A stretch of 64,000 nt of DNA from Arcanobacterium wilhelmae (GCF_029632765.1 NZ_CP121247.1:124001-188000), one strand, 5' to 3'. Shown: positions 7,674 to 16,674, counted from the first letter of the stretch. The notes: generated by a model from the letters alone, not told the origin. Numbers and translations are program-made.

Positions 7674-9137
7674 ATGGCTCGTCTTTTGGCCATTCGCACC
7701 CGCGTTGCTCTGGCTTTCGTAGCAGTGATCTCGCTGCTCGCCTTGGGCTTCGCCGCCCCGATTGCGCACGCAGCTCCGGGCGACATCGACACCACGAAGA
7801 CCGGTTCGATCACGATTCACAAGTACGCGAACCCTGATAACGGGCAGACCGGAAACGGCACACTGCTCGATCCGGCCCCGAACACTGCGCCGGTCCCCGG
7901 CGTCGTCTTCTCGTACGCCAAGGTAGACGTGGACCTGACCACGAACGCAGGCTGGACCACGGCGTCGGGCCTGAAAGTGGACGCCGCAGGGAAGGTGACC
8001 CTCGCGGACGGCTCCGCCGCAACTGTTGGCGCCGCAACGAACCTTGCGCCGACGGCGGCCGACGGCACGGCAAGTGTGTCGAACCTGTCGCTCGGTGTTT
8101 ACCTCGTGCAGGAAGTCTCCGCCCCGGATACGGTCACCCAGAAGGCTGCGCCGTTCCTCGTGACCATTCCGTTCCCCAACGACGCCGCCTCGTGGCTCTA
8201 CGACGTGCACGTCTACCCGAAGAACACTGTGGTGACGAAGGACAACCAGCCGGTGAAGGTCATCACCGACCCGAACGCCACCCACTTCCCGGGCGATCCG
8301 ATCACGTGGACGATCACCCAGAAGGTTCCGGCCCTGGGCACCACCGAGACCCTGTCGAAGTTCGTGCTGACCGATCAGCTGCCCGCCGGCGTCGACCCGA
8401 TCACCGCGGCGAACGTCAAGGTTTCCGTGGCACGCGCAGGCGTTGACCAGCCGACCCTCGCCGTCGCCCCGATGGTATCGGGCACCAACCTCGTCACCGT
8501 CGACTTCGCCTCGCAGCTCACGAATCTGAAGTCGGGCGACGTCGTGACCGTGACCATCTCCGCCGTGATTTCCAAGACGATCGCGGCCGGCGACCTCGCC
8601 AACCAGTCGAACACTGCGATCAACGACAAGACCTTCGCGTCGACCTCTGATCCCACCACCGATCCGACCGACCCGACCACAGGAACCCCGACCGTTGTGA
8701 CCTTCGCGCCGCTCACCATCAACAAGGTGAACAAGGCCGGCCAGCCGCTTACCGACGCACAGTTCGCCGTGTGGCCTGCTCAGGCTGACGGCACGTGCGC
8801 CGCGAAGCCGGCAAATGCGCAGGTTCTCACCACTGCGACCGACGCCGGTACCGCCGTGCTCCAGATGGTGATCGGCGCATACTGTGTGCAGGAAATCAAG
8901 GCGCCCGTCGGCTACGAAATCGCTGCCGACTACGCCAACCCGGTGAAGGTCGACGTCGTGAAGGACACTGGCCTAACCCTGGCGATCACCAACCTCAAGT
9001 CCGCCGAGACTGGCACCGGCGATCTGCTCAATCTCCCGCTTACGGGTGCTGCTGGCCTCGTCATCATGACCCTGCTCGGCGCCGCGTTACTCGCAGGCGC
9101 GGTCGGCCTGGGCGTTGTGGCGGTTCGCCGCCGCTGA
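7674..9137 (+). CDS. major pilin subunit, SpaA/FimA type
   Basis: A 487-residue fimbrial shaft protein. The signal peptide ends near AHA (residue 33). The pilin motif VHVYPKN places the linking lysine at K183. An E-box (YCVQEIKAPVGYE) lies near residue 410, and the LPLTG sorting signal is at 454-458, followed by a hydrophobic span and VRRR. The class C sortase joins the threonine of LPLTG to K183 of the next subunit. AAAGGAGG lies 7 bases before the ATG, a strong ribosome site fitting an abundant product. Two hairpins follow the stop codon before the sortase gene. Length and layout match Actinomyces FimA/FimP and Corynebacterium SpaA. Confidence 0.94.
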   Translation: MARLLAIRTRVALAFVAVISLLALGFAAPIAHAAPGDIDTTKTGSITIHKYANPDNGQTGNGTLLDPAPNTAPVPGVVFSYAKVDVDLTTNAGWTTASGLKVDAAGKVTLADGSAATVGAATNLAPTAADGTASVSNLSLGVYLVQEVSAPDTVTQKAAPFLVTIPFPNDAASWLYDVHVYPKNTVVTKDNQPVKVITDPNATHFPGDPITWTITQKVPALGTTETLSKFVLTDQLPAGVDPITAANVKVSVARAGVDQPTLAVAPMVSGTNLVTVDFASQLTNLKSGDVVTVTISAVISKTIAAGDLANQSNTAINDKTFASTSDPTTDPTDPTTGTPTVVTFAPLTINKVNKAGQPLTDAQFAVWPAQADGTCAAKPANAQVLTTATDAGTAVLQMVIGAYCVQEIKAPVGYEIAADYANPVKVDVVKDTGLTLAITNLKSAETGTGDLLNLPLTGAAGLVIMTLLGAALLAGAVGLGVVAVRRR

Positions 9138-9152
9138 AGGCAAATGAAGCCA

Positions 9153-9176
9153 GCTGGCGAGCCTCAGCTCGCCAGC
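9153..9176 (+). terminator. hairpin 1 between major pilin and sortase genes
   Basis: GCTGGCGAGC (9153-9162) pairs with GCTCGCCAGC (9167-9176) around CTCA, 16 bp after the pilin stop. There is no T-run, so it may mainly protect the 3' end of the pilin mRNA. Confidence 0.55.
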
Positions 9177-9216
9177 ACCTGAGCGTCGCGCGGAGGTGAG
9201 GCTGCGCGGCGGAAAC

Positions 9217-9257
9217 GGGTGGGGTGTGGTGCTTCCCCAGAGCACCACACCCCACCC
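9217..9257 (+). terminator. hairpin 2 (17-bp perfect stem) between pilin and sortase
   Basis: GGGTGGGGTGTGGTGCT (9217-9233) is the exact inverse complement of 9241-9257 around a 7-nt loop. It lies 48 bp before the sortase start. It lacks a U-tract, so partial termination or RNA processing, leaving more pilin than sortase message, is the likely role. Confidence 0.6.
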
Positions 9258-9304
9258 GCCCCCACAATCAGGGGGCATTCCCTCACGAGCGATAAGGAAC
9301 ACGA

Positions 9305-10327
9305 GTGCAAGAAGCAGCAACTCACAATGCCAGCCCAGCACCGACGTCGGTCGGTGGTGCGAGCCGACATCGCGCCGGCGTCGGAAAACACCGCACCAGC
9401 GAGCCGGTTGAGCGAAGGAAAAAGCGTATCAATGTGCTCGCTCTGATCGCCGCGCTACTCACGGTCGCTGGCACAACCGTGCTCCTGTATCCGTCTGCGG
9501 CCCAGTGGTTCGACCAGTTGCGCCAATCGCGGATCGTTTCCGCCTACGAAAAAATCGCCTCGCACGCGGAACCTAAAGAGGCGATCCAAATCCAGCGTGC
9601 CCGCGAATACAACGCCTTACTTGCCGGGGAACAGCTCGTGGATATCGCGGGTCACGTGCCAACGATTCGTGAAAAAGCCCGCACGCCCGAGCAACACGGG
9701 ATCGCACCCTACGAACAGCAACTGCGCGCCGACTACTCCGGCCTGATGGGGCGCGTGATCGTTCCAGCTGCGGATATTGACCTCCCGATCTATCACGGAT
9801 CCACCGACGCCACTCTGCTCAAAGGCGCCGGGCACCTGCAGGGCACTGCGCTACCCGTGGGCGGGCCAGGGACGCGCGCCGTTGTGACCGCGCATCGCGG
9901 GCTCGCCAACTCGGCGATGTTCACGTACCTCGACCGGGCGAACAAGGGTGACGAATTCATTTTCCAGATTTTCGGCGAAACCCTCGCCTATCGCATTATC
10001 GACATCGAAGTCGTGGCTCCCGATGACACCAAATCCATCAAAGCGGTGCCTGGCAAGGACCTTGCCACTCTGATTACGTGTACACCGCTGGGAATCAACA
10101 CCCACCGCATTGTGGTGACCGGCGAGCACATCTATCCCACCCCGCCGGACGCCAAGACACTGGGTAAAGCTGCGTCCTCGCTTCCTCATTTCCCCTGGTG
10201 GGCCGTGATCTGGAGCGTTGTGTTTGTGCTCGCCTGCGCCTTCGTGTGGTTCTCGCGCATCCCCGTCGCCAGCAAAAGGCGCGACGACGAGGGCTCTAGC
10301 AACCAGGCTGTTGCCGTCACGGACTAG
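9305..10327 (+). CDS. srtC: class C (pilin-polymerising) sortase
   Basis: A 340-residue membrane transpeptidase that polymerises the upstream pilin. An N-terminal membrane segment (VLALIAALLTVAGTTVLLY, about residues 43-62) is followed by the sortase barrel. The triad is H197 (VTAHRGL), C259 (TLITCTP) and R268 (THRIVVTG). A second hydrophobic span near residue 300 (WWAVIWSVVFVLACAFVWF) is typical of class C enzymes. A canonical DPW/DPF lid motif is not obvious. GTG at 9305 is taken with AAGGAA upstream. The first 40 residues are polar and lie over a GACGTCGG motif, so the true start could be slightly later. Confidence 0.93.
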   Translation: MQEAATHNASPAPTSVGGASRHRAGVGKHRTSEPVERRKKRINVLALIAALLTVAGTTVLLYPSAAQWFDQLRQSRIVSAYEKIASHAEPKEAIQIQRAREYNALLAGEQLVDIAGHVPTIREKARTPEQHGIAPYEQQLRADYSGLMGRVIVPAADIDLPIYHGSTDATLLKGAGHLQGTALPVGGPGTRAVVTAHRGLANSAMFTYLDRANKGDEFIFQIFGETLAYRIIDIEVVAPDDTKSIKAVPGKDLATLITCTPLGINTHRIVVTGEHIYPTPPDAKTLGKAASSLPHFPWWAVIWSVVFVLACAFVWFSRIPVASKRRDDEGSSNQAVAVTD

Positions 10328-10340
10328 GGCGCCCGCTGGC

Positions 10341-10413
10341 GTGCAGAACTCAATCAGTTACGTGAGGCGTTGCGTATATAGCAATGCCTGGCTGGATTGA
10401 TTGAGTTGTGCAC
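10341..10413. repeat. 73-bp nested palindromic repeat, copy 3
   Basis: Same 73-bp layout as copies 1 and 2, with changes: GTTACGTGAGGCGTTGC on the left and a GAGTTGTGCAC right arm. It lies 13 bp after the sortase stop, in the gap between convergent genes. A GC-rich imperfect hairpin at about 10421-10443 just beyond it could serve as terminator. Confidence 0.85.
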
Positions 10414-10471
10414 GGAAAAGGTGCGCACCTTCGGTGAAGTGCGCCCCTCCTTCCTGAACCGACAGCCTTTG

Positions 10472-10585
10472 GTCGACCGTTCGCCGTTTTGTCAGCCGTC
10501 AGTCTTTTCGGTGACCGTCAGTCTTTTCGGTGACCGTTAGCCTCTTCAGTGACGGTTAGCCTTTCGTCCGCCGTTGCCTTTTTCG
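10472..10585. repeat. degenerate 18-20 bp tandem repeat, six units
   Basis: Units start at 10472, 10491, 10511, 10530, 10549 and 10567. The best-preserved unit is GTGACCGTCAGTCTTTTCG. Units have no spacers, so this is not a CRISPR array. It lies between the ends of the convergent sortase and DUF1846 genes. Confidence 0.75.
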
Positions 10586-10614
10586 TGAACTATCAACGCG
10601 AGCCGCGGCCGAAC

Positions 10615-12099
10615 TTACTTCTTGTACAGGCTCTTCGTCTGGTACACCGGATCGGACGTGACGTTGATGCCGAGCTTGCGGAACACCTCAGTATCCACGC
10701 TGCCCAGGATCGTCGTGGTGTGAACGTCTGTGCCGGCGAGCTCGTGCAACGCGCCGAGCGCCGCTCGCGCATTCGGATCCGACTCGGCAGAAACCGCCAG
10801 CGCGATCAGCACCTCATCCATATGCAGACGCGGGTTCGCCGAGCCCAGGTGATCCGTCTTGAGGCTCTGGATCGGGCGGATCGCCTCCGGCGAAAGCAGA
10901 AGCAGATCGTCATCCAGCCCCGCGATATGCTTGAGCGCGTTGAGCAGCATCGCCGACGAGTTACCCAGCAGCGCCGAGGTTTTGCCCGTGAGGATTGTGC
11001 CGTCTGCCAGCTCGATCGCCGACGCCGGTGCTCCAGTTTCCTCCGCGACGCGGCGGGCCGGGTTCACCACCGGACGATCTTCCGGCTTCACGCCGAGCTT
11101 CGACATTGTGATCGCGATGCGCTCCGACTGCACAGGCTCGAGCATCTTCTGCTCTTCGGTGACCAGCGCCTTGAAGTAGCGGCGGATCACTTCCTGGGTG
11201 GAGGCGTAACGGCAGGCGTCGTCGTCGGAAATGCAGTAGCCCACCATGTTCACGCCCATATCGGTGGGGCTCTTGTACGGCGAGGAACCCATGAGCTTCT
11301 CGAGCAGCATCTGCAAAACCGGGAACACTTCGACGTCGCGGTTGTAGTTCACGGCCTGCTTTCCGTAGGCAGCAAGATGGAACGGGTCAATCATGTTCAC
11401 GTCGTCCAGATCGGCGGTGGCCGCCTCGTATGCGAGGTTCACCGGATGATCGAGCGGCAGGTTCCAGATCGGGAAGGTCTCAAACTTCGCATACCCGGAA
11501 GTGATGCCCTTCTTGTAATCGTGGAAAAGCTGTGAAAGGCAGGTGGCCATCTTGCCCGAGCCCGGGCCGGGCGCTGTGACGATAATCAGATCGCGCGTCG
11601 TTTCTACATACTCGTTGTTGCCGTAGCCCTCGTCGGAGACAATCAGCTCGACGTTCGTGGGGTAGCCGGCGATCGGGTAGTGACGCGCAACCTTCATGCC
11701 CAGCGCCTCCAGCTTGCGCTGGAAATCGGCGGCGGCCGTGTTCTCGGGCGTTACTTGGGTCATCACGATATTTTCCACGAGGAAGCCGCGGCCACGGAAC
11801 ACATCCACCAGGCGCAGCACGTCCTGTTCGTAGGAGATGCCCAGATCCGCACGGACCTTCTTACGCTCGAGGTGGTGTGCATTCACGGCGATTACGATCT
11901 CCATGTCGTCGCGCAGGCGATCAAACATCGCGATCTTGTTATCTGGCGTGAAGCCCGGAAGAACGCGCGAGGCATGCAGATCGTCGAACAATTTCCCGCC
12001 GAGCTCAAGGTAAAGTTTGCCGCCGAATTGCGCGCGCCGGGCCGCAATATGTTCGGACTGCATTTGGACATATTTGGCGGAATCGAAACCGATTGTCAT
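10615..12099 (-). CDS. DUF1846 domain-containing protein
   Basis: A 494-residue cytoplasmic protein that matches the DUF1846 family along its length. Landmarks are the N-terminus ([18 protein letters not shown]), [22 protein letters not shown] and a phosphate-loop-like [20 protein letters not shown] near residue 175. The family has known structures but no firmly assigned reaction. The start is supported by GAGGGAG 4-5 bases upstream. It is monocistronic and convergent with the sortase gene. Confidence 0.88.
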   Translation of the reverse strand: MTIGFDSAKYVQMQSEHIAARRAQFGGKLYLELGGKLFDDLHASRVLPGFTPDNKIAMFDRLRDDMEIVIAVNAHHLERKKVRADLGISYEQDVLRLVDVFRGRGFLVENIVMTQVTPENTAAADFQRKLEALGMKVARHYPIAGYPTNVELIVSDEGYGNNEYVETTRDLIIVTAPGPGSGKMATCLSQLFHDYKKGITSGYAKFETFPIWNLPLDHPVNLAYEAATADLDDVNMIDPFHLAAYGKQAVNYNRDVEVFPVLQMLLEKLMGSSPYKSPTDMGVNMVGYCISDDDACRYASTQEVIRRYFKALVTEEQKMLEPVQSERIAITMSKLGVKPEDRPVVNPARRVAEETGAPASAIELADGTILTGKTSALLGNSSAMLLNALKHIAGLDDDLLLLSPEAIRPIQSLKTDHLGSANPRLHMDEVLIALAVSAESDPNARAALGALHELAGTDVHTTTILGSVDTEVFRKLGINVTSDPVYQTKSLYKK

Positions 12100-12367
12100 G
12101 AGGCTCCCTCGAATATTCGCGGTGGGTACTTACCGAGTTTACGGCAGATTTTCCGGCTCGCCGGGAGGGTCTCTCGATACGGACGTTCCGTCGCGCACGT
12201 TCGCCGTGGGCGGGGAGCGCGGCGACGACGCCGGTGCGCCGGTAGAGTGAGCAAGGAGACGATGTGCCGGTGGGCTTTCATTCATGCAGAAGGAGGCGGG
12301 CCGGTGCGAAACTCGCGCATCGGCGTCGGGAATGCGGCGGTCGGGCGCGGAAAAAGAGGAGGACAAC

Positions 12368-12724
12368 ATGTCGTTTTTGAGGACAGCCCTGGTGTTCGGC
12401 GCCGGCTACGTGCTGGGCACGCGAGCCGGGCATGAGCGTTACGAGCAGATTAAGGCCGGCGCGCAGAAGGTCTGGGAATCCAAGCCGGTGCGTAAGGGCC
12501 GTGGCGCTGCGAAGGAACAGGCCGAGGCAGCCTACGCTGCTGCGAAGGAGCAGGCGAAGGATTCGTTTGCGACCGCGCAGGATAAGGCAAAGGAGGCGTT
12601 CGCTGCGGCGTCGGATGTGGCTGCAGAGAAGGCGCATGAGGCGCGCGAAGCGGTGAAGGCCAAGATGGGTGAGAAGGAAAACGGCGAGGAGATCAAGGTC
12701 GAGGCAGTGCCGTATGACGCGTGA
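12368..12724 (+). CDS. YtxH-like small membrane-anchored helical protein
   Basis: A 118-residue protein with one N-terminal membrane segment (FLRTALVFGAGYVLGTRAG) and a long Ala/Lys/Glu-rich helix (residues 25-105) of the AAKEQAKDSF type, like YtxH and LEA-type proteins. The ATG at 12368 has GAGGAGG 5 bases upstream. YtxH proteins are stress-linked envelope proteins of unclear mechanism. It ends at a strong bidirectional terminator shared with the convergent App1 gene. Confidence 0.75.
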   Translation: MSFLRTALVFGAGYVLGTRAGHERYEQIKAGAQKVWESKPVRKGRGAAKEQAEAAYAAAKEQAKDSFATAQDKAKEAFAAASDVAAEKAHEAREAVKAKMGEKENGEEIKVEAVPYDA

Positions 12725-12750
12725 GCGGTGAGCTCGCCGGTATTTGAGCG

Positions 12751-12791
12751 AAACGGGGGTTTGGGTTGCCAGGCAACCCAAACCCCCGTTT
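12751..12791. terminator. bidirectional terminator between YtxH and App1 genes
   Basis: AAACGGGGGTTTGGGTTGCC (12751-12770) pairs perfectly with 12772-12791. The innermost bases form the loop. TTTT follows on the plus strand, and the minus-strand reading also ends in TTT. Confidence 0.85.
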
Positions 12792-12798
12792 TGGCAGG

Positions 12799-13941
12799 TC
12801 AGAGGCGTGTTTCTGAGAGGGGCAATGTGCCCAAGCGGCGCTTCCAGGCTGACATGAGGAGGAGTCCGTCGCGGCCGCGCACCACCGGCACGCCAGCGTT
12901 CTCGATGTCGGATTCGCGGCGGTTCGTTTCCGCTGGATCAGTGCTACCGTGTGCGAGTACCTGCTCCACCGGCCCGAGCTCGCGCAGCGCGATCGCTCGC
13001 ACGCGCGACGGGTGCTCGCGCGCCACCTCGTCGTAGATCAGCGGGTCGTGCTGGCCGTCGTCGCCGATGAGTACCCATTCGATCTGCGGAAACATGATCA
13101 TGAGGTTACGCAGCTGGGTCTTCTTGTGTTCCTGGCCGGAACGGAATAGGCCCGTTGGTGTTGGCCCCCAGTCCGTCATCAACATCGGGCCAACCGGGAA
13201 GCCGCTCTTCTTCATGAACGCACGCAATGTGTCGTACGTATTCCACGCGCCCGTGGAGAGGTAAAACACTGGCGTTTCCTCGCTGCCTTCGCGCAGTGCA
13301 CGGTAGAACTGCGCCATGTGCGGCACTGGCTGGCGCGAGTTCGTGTGCTTGACGAACGAGTTCCAGGAGGCGAGCGCCGCGCGCGGAAGCCAGGTGACGA
13401 GGATCGTGTCGTCAATATCGGAGACGATCCCGCGGCGGACCTCGGGGGAGAGGATTGTGACCTGTGCCGTTGCGGGTTCGCCGGCAGCCGGCGTCAGCAC
13501 GACGTCGTGAATGCCGGGTTCCAAGCTATGATTCTCGATCACTAAGTCCACGTAGCCTTGACGGTCCGTGCGTGTGGTGTACGTGCGGCCGCCGATTTCC
13601 ACCTCGACGCGCACGAATCCTACCTGCGTGGTGAAGAATTGGTTCCAGCCGCGCTGGGCTTCGAGGGCTGCAGCGTCTGCCTTCGCTACTGCGTCCCAAA
13701 ACGCTGCGCGGGCCGCTGTTTGGTTTTCTGCAGTGAGGCCGATTTTTGCGAGCACATCCGAGGGCAAGCGCTGTTCGGGCGGCGGGGCCATCACCGCGCG
13801 CGCGAGTACACGCAGTTGGTGCGTGTTGCCGTAACCCATGTACGGCGTGATGCGCGGCAGCCAGCCCTGTTCGCGCCGGCGCACGATGTTTCGCCGGTTC
13901 ACGTAGCCTTCAATATTGCGGACGAGATCGGAAAGTGCCAT
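12799..13941 (-). CDS. App1-family phosphatase (DUF2183)
   Basis: A 380-residue protein of the App1 phosphatidate-phosphatase family, a HAD-fold catalytic domain. The HAD motif DIDDTILVTW lies near residue 177, FYLSTGAWNTYDTLRAF carries motif II, and GDDGQHDPLIY carries the acidic motif IV. The N-terminal half contains a beta-rich segment (VEVEIGGRTYTTRTDRQGYV). In yeast App1 dephosphorylates phosphatidate; the bacterial substrate is not established. The gene is monocistronic and begins 54 bp from the first AlbA_2-flanking repeat. Confidence 0.85.
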   Translation of the reverse strand: MALSDLVRNIEGYVNRRNIVRRREQGWLPRITPYMGYGNTHQLRVLARAVMAPPPEQRLPSDVLAKIGLTAENQTAARAAFWDAVAKADAAALEAQRGWNQFFTTQVGFVRVEVEIGGRTYTTRTDRQGYVDLVIENHSLEPGIHDVVLTPAAGEPATAQVTILSPEVRRGIVSDIDDTILVTWLPRAALASWNSFVKHTNSRQPVPHMAQFYRALREGSEETPVFYLSTGAWNTYDTLRAFMKKSGFPVGPMLMTDWGPTPTGLFRSGQEHKKTQLRNLMIMFPQIEWVLIGDDGQHDPLIYDEVAREHPSRVRAIALRELGPVEQVLAHGSTDPAETNRRESDIENAGVPVVRGRDGLLLMSAWKRRLGTLPLSETRL

Positions 13942-13994
13942 GTGGACAGTCTAACTGGTGTGCGGGCGGCTAACGCGAAGCAGAAAATCTACTC

Positions 13995-14097
13995 GAAAAT
14001 TTTCTAGTAGATTTTCCAGTAGAAATGAAATGGCGAGATTTCGCGGAAAAGTTGCCGTCTATGAGAAAATAAAAATTTTCTAGTAGCTTTCTAGTAG
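13995..14097. repeat. 103-bp direct repeat, copy A
   Basis: An AT-rich block rich in TTTTCTAGTAG. It matches 15683-15785 in the same orientation with about ten mismatches over 103 bp. It flanks the AlbA_2 gene on its downstream side. Confidence 0.85.
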
Positions 14098-14234
14098 GTG
14101 GTGGACGCGCTGGCCGCAACGGGTCGTCTGTCCGCGTGAGCCTTCCATCACGGACCACCGTGGCGCTGTAGTGGTTGTCGGATTCCGATTTTGGCATGCG
14201 ACGGCGCCCGGGGCACAGGTTCGCCGGATACCGC

Positions 14235-15659
14235 TCAGTGAAGTGTCAACAGCCAAAAGGCTCGAGGGTCGGTTGGTGATTTGCCGTCCCATGAAATAAT
14301 CCCAGCCGATTCGAGGGCCTGCAACGTGGTACGGGTTGTGGGACGGCTCAAACCTGCTGCACTCGCGATTTCAGTAGTGCCGCCACGACCGCCCAAAGAT
14401 CGAAGGGCTCGGATAACCGAATCTGCATGCTTCGGCAGAGGCGCATCGCCTTCTGAGGTAACGCGTGCCAGGAAAGGAAGGGTGAGAATCACGTGCATTC
14501 GTTGTTGCTCAAAAACGGGATCGGTGAGGCCCGCTGAGCGCATCTCGTCCACCATGCGCTTGATCCCTTCGCCGAGCTCCTGTGAATAGCCAAGATCCGT
14601 GCATGTCCTCGCAATGATCGGGTTGGATGCGAATCGGCTGATTTTCAGAGGGTTCGGGAATTGCTCTGAGTGATGCCGGAACATGCCTGGGTTTGTTATC
14701 TGGAGACGGTCGTCGAAAATCTCTACTCGAATCGAATCACCCATGAAGCTGTAAGAACGATGGATTGCGGCGTTGACCACGCCCTCCGTCCATGCGGCTT
14801 GGGGAGCAAGCGGCACCTGTGTGAATGTGTGGCCAATAAGCGCTTTGCGCGTCGGGATCTGTTCGGTGATCCACTCAAGAGCTTGGTCGATTGCCTTCGG
14901 GATGGGCAAACTTGTGCGCCGGTCGAACGTAATGTTCTGGCGCTCTCCTGTGAGACGCTCTTTTCCGTTGTAGCGAACCACCCGGATTTCACTTCCGGGG
15001 ATAACGCGGACTGGATCGAGTGAAAAGAGGAGAGCTGCAGCGTTCGTGAGCTGGCCCGAGGTAGTGAGCATGTAGCGCGATTTGAGGAGATGTTCGAATC
15101 CTCGCGATGCGGCGAGGGCCTCAGAAAAACGTGTCAGGAGTTCAACGTCGAGGTCTGCCAATGTGAGGTCGCATGGTTCTGCCTCGAAGAACGGGCGGCC
15201 ACGGGAGTACTCAAGTTCTCGCACTTCTGCAGGCCCTTGCGTGATATTTGAATCTCCCATTCGCATATAGACACGGCCGTCGGAGGTGCGTGCCACGCGT
15301 TCGCTCGGTGCCACGTCGAATACGAGGATGTGGCCGATAGTTCCGTTTTCGGTGAGTACCTCAAGATCGCTCACCGAACCAGGGAAGGGCATCTCGAGAT
15401 AATCGCCGGTGAGGGTGCGGCGTAACTTGTTTTCGAGCTCCGGGAATTGCTCGGTTGGTTCAACTTTTCCGCCCGACATTCCGACGACGATTTTGCCGCC
15501 CTCGGCGTTTGCAAGCGCTACGAGAGTCTCTGCCAGTTTCTTTGGTGCAATCTTGATCGACTTGCGATCAAACCACTGATCCTCCTTCTTTGTGAGGAGC
15601 ATCTGAGTCCGTTCAGTGATTGCGAGTTCGAGGACAGCCTCAATCGTTCGTGGAGCCAT
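14235..15659 (-). CDS. AlbA_2 DNA-binding / ATPase (RecG-C-terminal-like) protein
   Basis: A 474-residue protein of the AlbA_2/Schlafen-like group. Residues about 20-140 form the AlbA_2 domain (WFDRKSIKI, LVALANAEGGKIVVGM). A GHKL ATPase-like region follows, with N-box EGVVNAAIHRSY and DDRLQITNPG near residues 300-325. The end is a winged-helix segment (GTTEIASAAGLSRPTTRTTL). These proteins are annotated as ATP-binding or putative transcriptional regulators and occur in accessory regions and defence islands. The gene is alone and is flanked by 103-bp direct repeats, suggesting that it arrived as a unit. Its cellular role is unknown. Confidence 0.78.
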   Translation of the reverse strand: MAPRTIEAVLELAITERTQMLLTKKEDQWFDRKSIKIAPKKLAETLVALANAEGGKIVVGMSGGKVEPTEQFPELENKLRRTLTGDYLEMPFPGSVSDLEVLTENGTIGHILVFDVAPSERVARTSDGRVYMRMGDSNITQGPAEVRELEYSRGRPFFEAEPCDLTLADLDVELLTRFSEALAASRGFEHLLKSRYMLTTSGQLTNAAALLFSLDPVRVIPGSEIRVVRYNGKERLTGERQNITFDRRTSLPIPKAIDQALEWITEQIPTRKALIGHTFTQVPLAPQAAWTEGVVNAAIHRSYSFMGDSIRVEIFDDRLQITNPGMFRHHSEQFPNPLKISRFASNPIIARTCTDLGYSQELGEGIKRMVDEMRSAGLTDPVFEQQRMHVILTLPFLARVTSEGDAPLPKHADSVIRALRSLGGRGGTTEIASAAGLSRPTTRTTLQALESAGIISWDGKSPTDPRAFWLLTLH

Positions 15660-15682
15660 ATGCCTAGCATAATTTTCTACTA

Positions 15683-15785
15683 GAAAATTTTCTAGTAGAT
15701 TTTCCAGTAGAAATGAAGTGGCGAAATTCTGCTGAAAAGTGCCTGTCTACTAGAAAATAAAAATTTTCTAGTAGCTTTCTAGTAG
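15683..15785. repeat. 103-bp direct repeat, copy B
   Basis: The second copy of the repeat at 13995-14097. It is extended on its left by a perfect 22-bp palindrome, CTACTAGAAAA/TTTTCTAGTAG (15677-15698). It lies between the start of the AlbA_2 gene and the stop of the GntR gene, touching the latter. Confidence 0.85.
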
Positions 15786-16526
15786 CTATTCCGTGGCGGC
15801 GAAAACCGTGGACGTGTACTGGTATAAGTCCCCGCGGTGGGTGTGCAGCCCCCATTCGACGATCTGGCCGGCCGAATCGTAGGCGGTGCGCTCGATGGTG
15901 AGCACGGGCTGGCGGGTGGAAATGGCGAGCAGCCGAGCCTCGCGCCGGTCCGGACGCATCGCCGAGACAGTCTGATGTGTGGACGCCACAGTGATCCCGC
16001 GCTCGGCGAGAAGCTCGTACAGGCCGCGTTCTTCCAGCTCCTCGCGCGACGGCGCGATCGCCACCGGTAGCCAGTTGTAGAGGATGGCCATCGGGGTGCC
16101 GTTGCGCAAGCGGAGCCGTTCGAGTTCCACAACTTGAGCCCCGACGTCGACGCCGAGTTTCTCGGCGATCGCTGTGGTTGCGAGCTTGTAGTTGTAGGTG
16201 ACGACTTCGGTGGTGGGCTGTTCGCCGGCTGCGCGCAGGTCGGTATTGAGGGAGGGCATCTGCGCGAGGCGATGAGCGGCTCGCGGTGCGACGACGGAGC
16301 CGGTGCCGCGTTTGCGCAGGAGGAGGCCGTGGTCGACGAGGGTTTGCATAGCTCGGCGGGCAGTTGGGCGCGAGACCCCGACGCGGCGCGCGAGGTCGAT
16401 CTCGTTTTCGATCAGCGTGCCGGGTTCGAGCTCGCCGCCGACGATCGCTTCTTCGATCGGCAGGGAGATCTGCCGGTGGAGCGGGATGCCGGAGGTGCGG
16501 TCGAGCGTGATTTTCGGGATGTACAT
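15786..16526 (-). CDS. GntR/HutC-family transcriptional regulator
   Basis: A 246-residue repressor. The winged helix-turn-helix covers residues about 10-75 (IPLHRQISLPIEEAIVGGEL, LARRVGVSRPTARRAM). A UTRA ligand-binding domain covers about 95-240 (VVELERLRLRNGTPMAILYNW). ATG 16526 is chosen because the GntR domain starts at once (MYIPKITLDRTSGIPLHRQ); the 45-residue upstream extension is Pro/Arg-rich and unlike the family. No ribosome site is visible, so the mRNA may be leaderless. It is divergent from the sugar ABC transporter and probably regulates it. Confidence 0.88.
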   Translation of the reverse strand: MYIPKITLDRTSGIPLHRQISLPIEEAIVGGELEPGTLIENEIDLARRVGVSRPTARRAMQTLVDHGLLLRKRGTGSVVAPRAAHRLAQMPSLNTDLRAAGEQPTTEVVTYNYKLATTAIAEKLGVDVGAQVVELERLRLRNGTPMAILYNWLPVAIAPSREELEERGLYELLAERGITVASTHQTVSAMRPDRREARLLAISTRQPVLTIERTAYDSAGQIVEWGLHTHRGDLYQYTSTVFAATE

Positions 16527-16660
16527 ACAAATAAGGATACGGGGTGGTGGGTGCTGTCGCCGATGCTGTGGCTGTCTGCCAACGCTAGGAGGGGTTTGGT
16601 CGATTCTGGTAGATGGGCGAATGGGAGGTAAAAAGAATGGGCTGAGAGTTGTGAAACCCA

Positions 16661-16674
16661 TATGTCATAACATA
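16661..16674. promoter_or_regulatory. GntR-type operator candidate
   Basis: TATGT-CATA-ACATA is a 14-bp palindrome with the GT..TA..AC core typical of GntR operators. It lies in the 227-bp space between the divergent GntR and ABC transporter genes. Confidence 0.45.

Noticed and set aside
10472..10585. Possible CRISPR array
   Set aside because: Units are contiguous and degenerate with no unique spacers, and no cas gene is in the window.
10549..11535. 328-codon frame opposite the DUF1846 gene
   Set aside because: Antisense shadow with Arg/His-rich composition; it also begins inside the tandem array.
13970..14197. Small minus-strand frame (PTRKLLENFYFLIDG...) within the direct repeats
   Set aside because: The same peptide appears out of frame from both repeat copies, with no ribosome site; it is a by-product of the repeat sequence.
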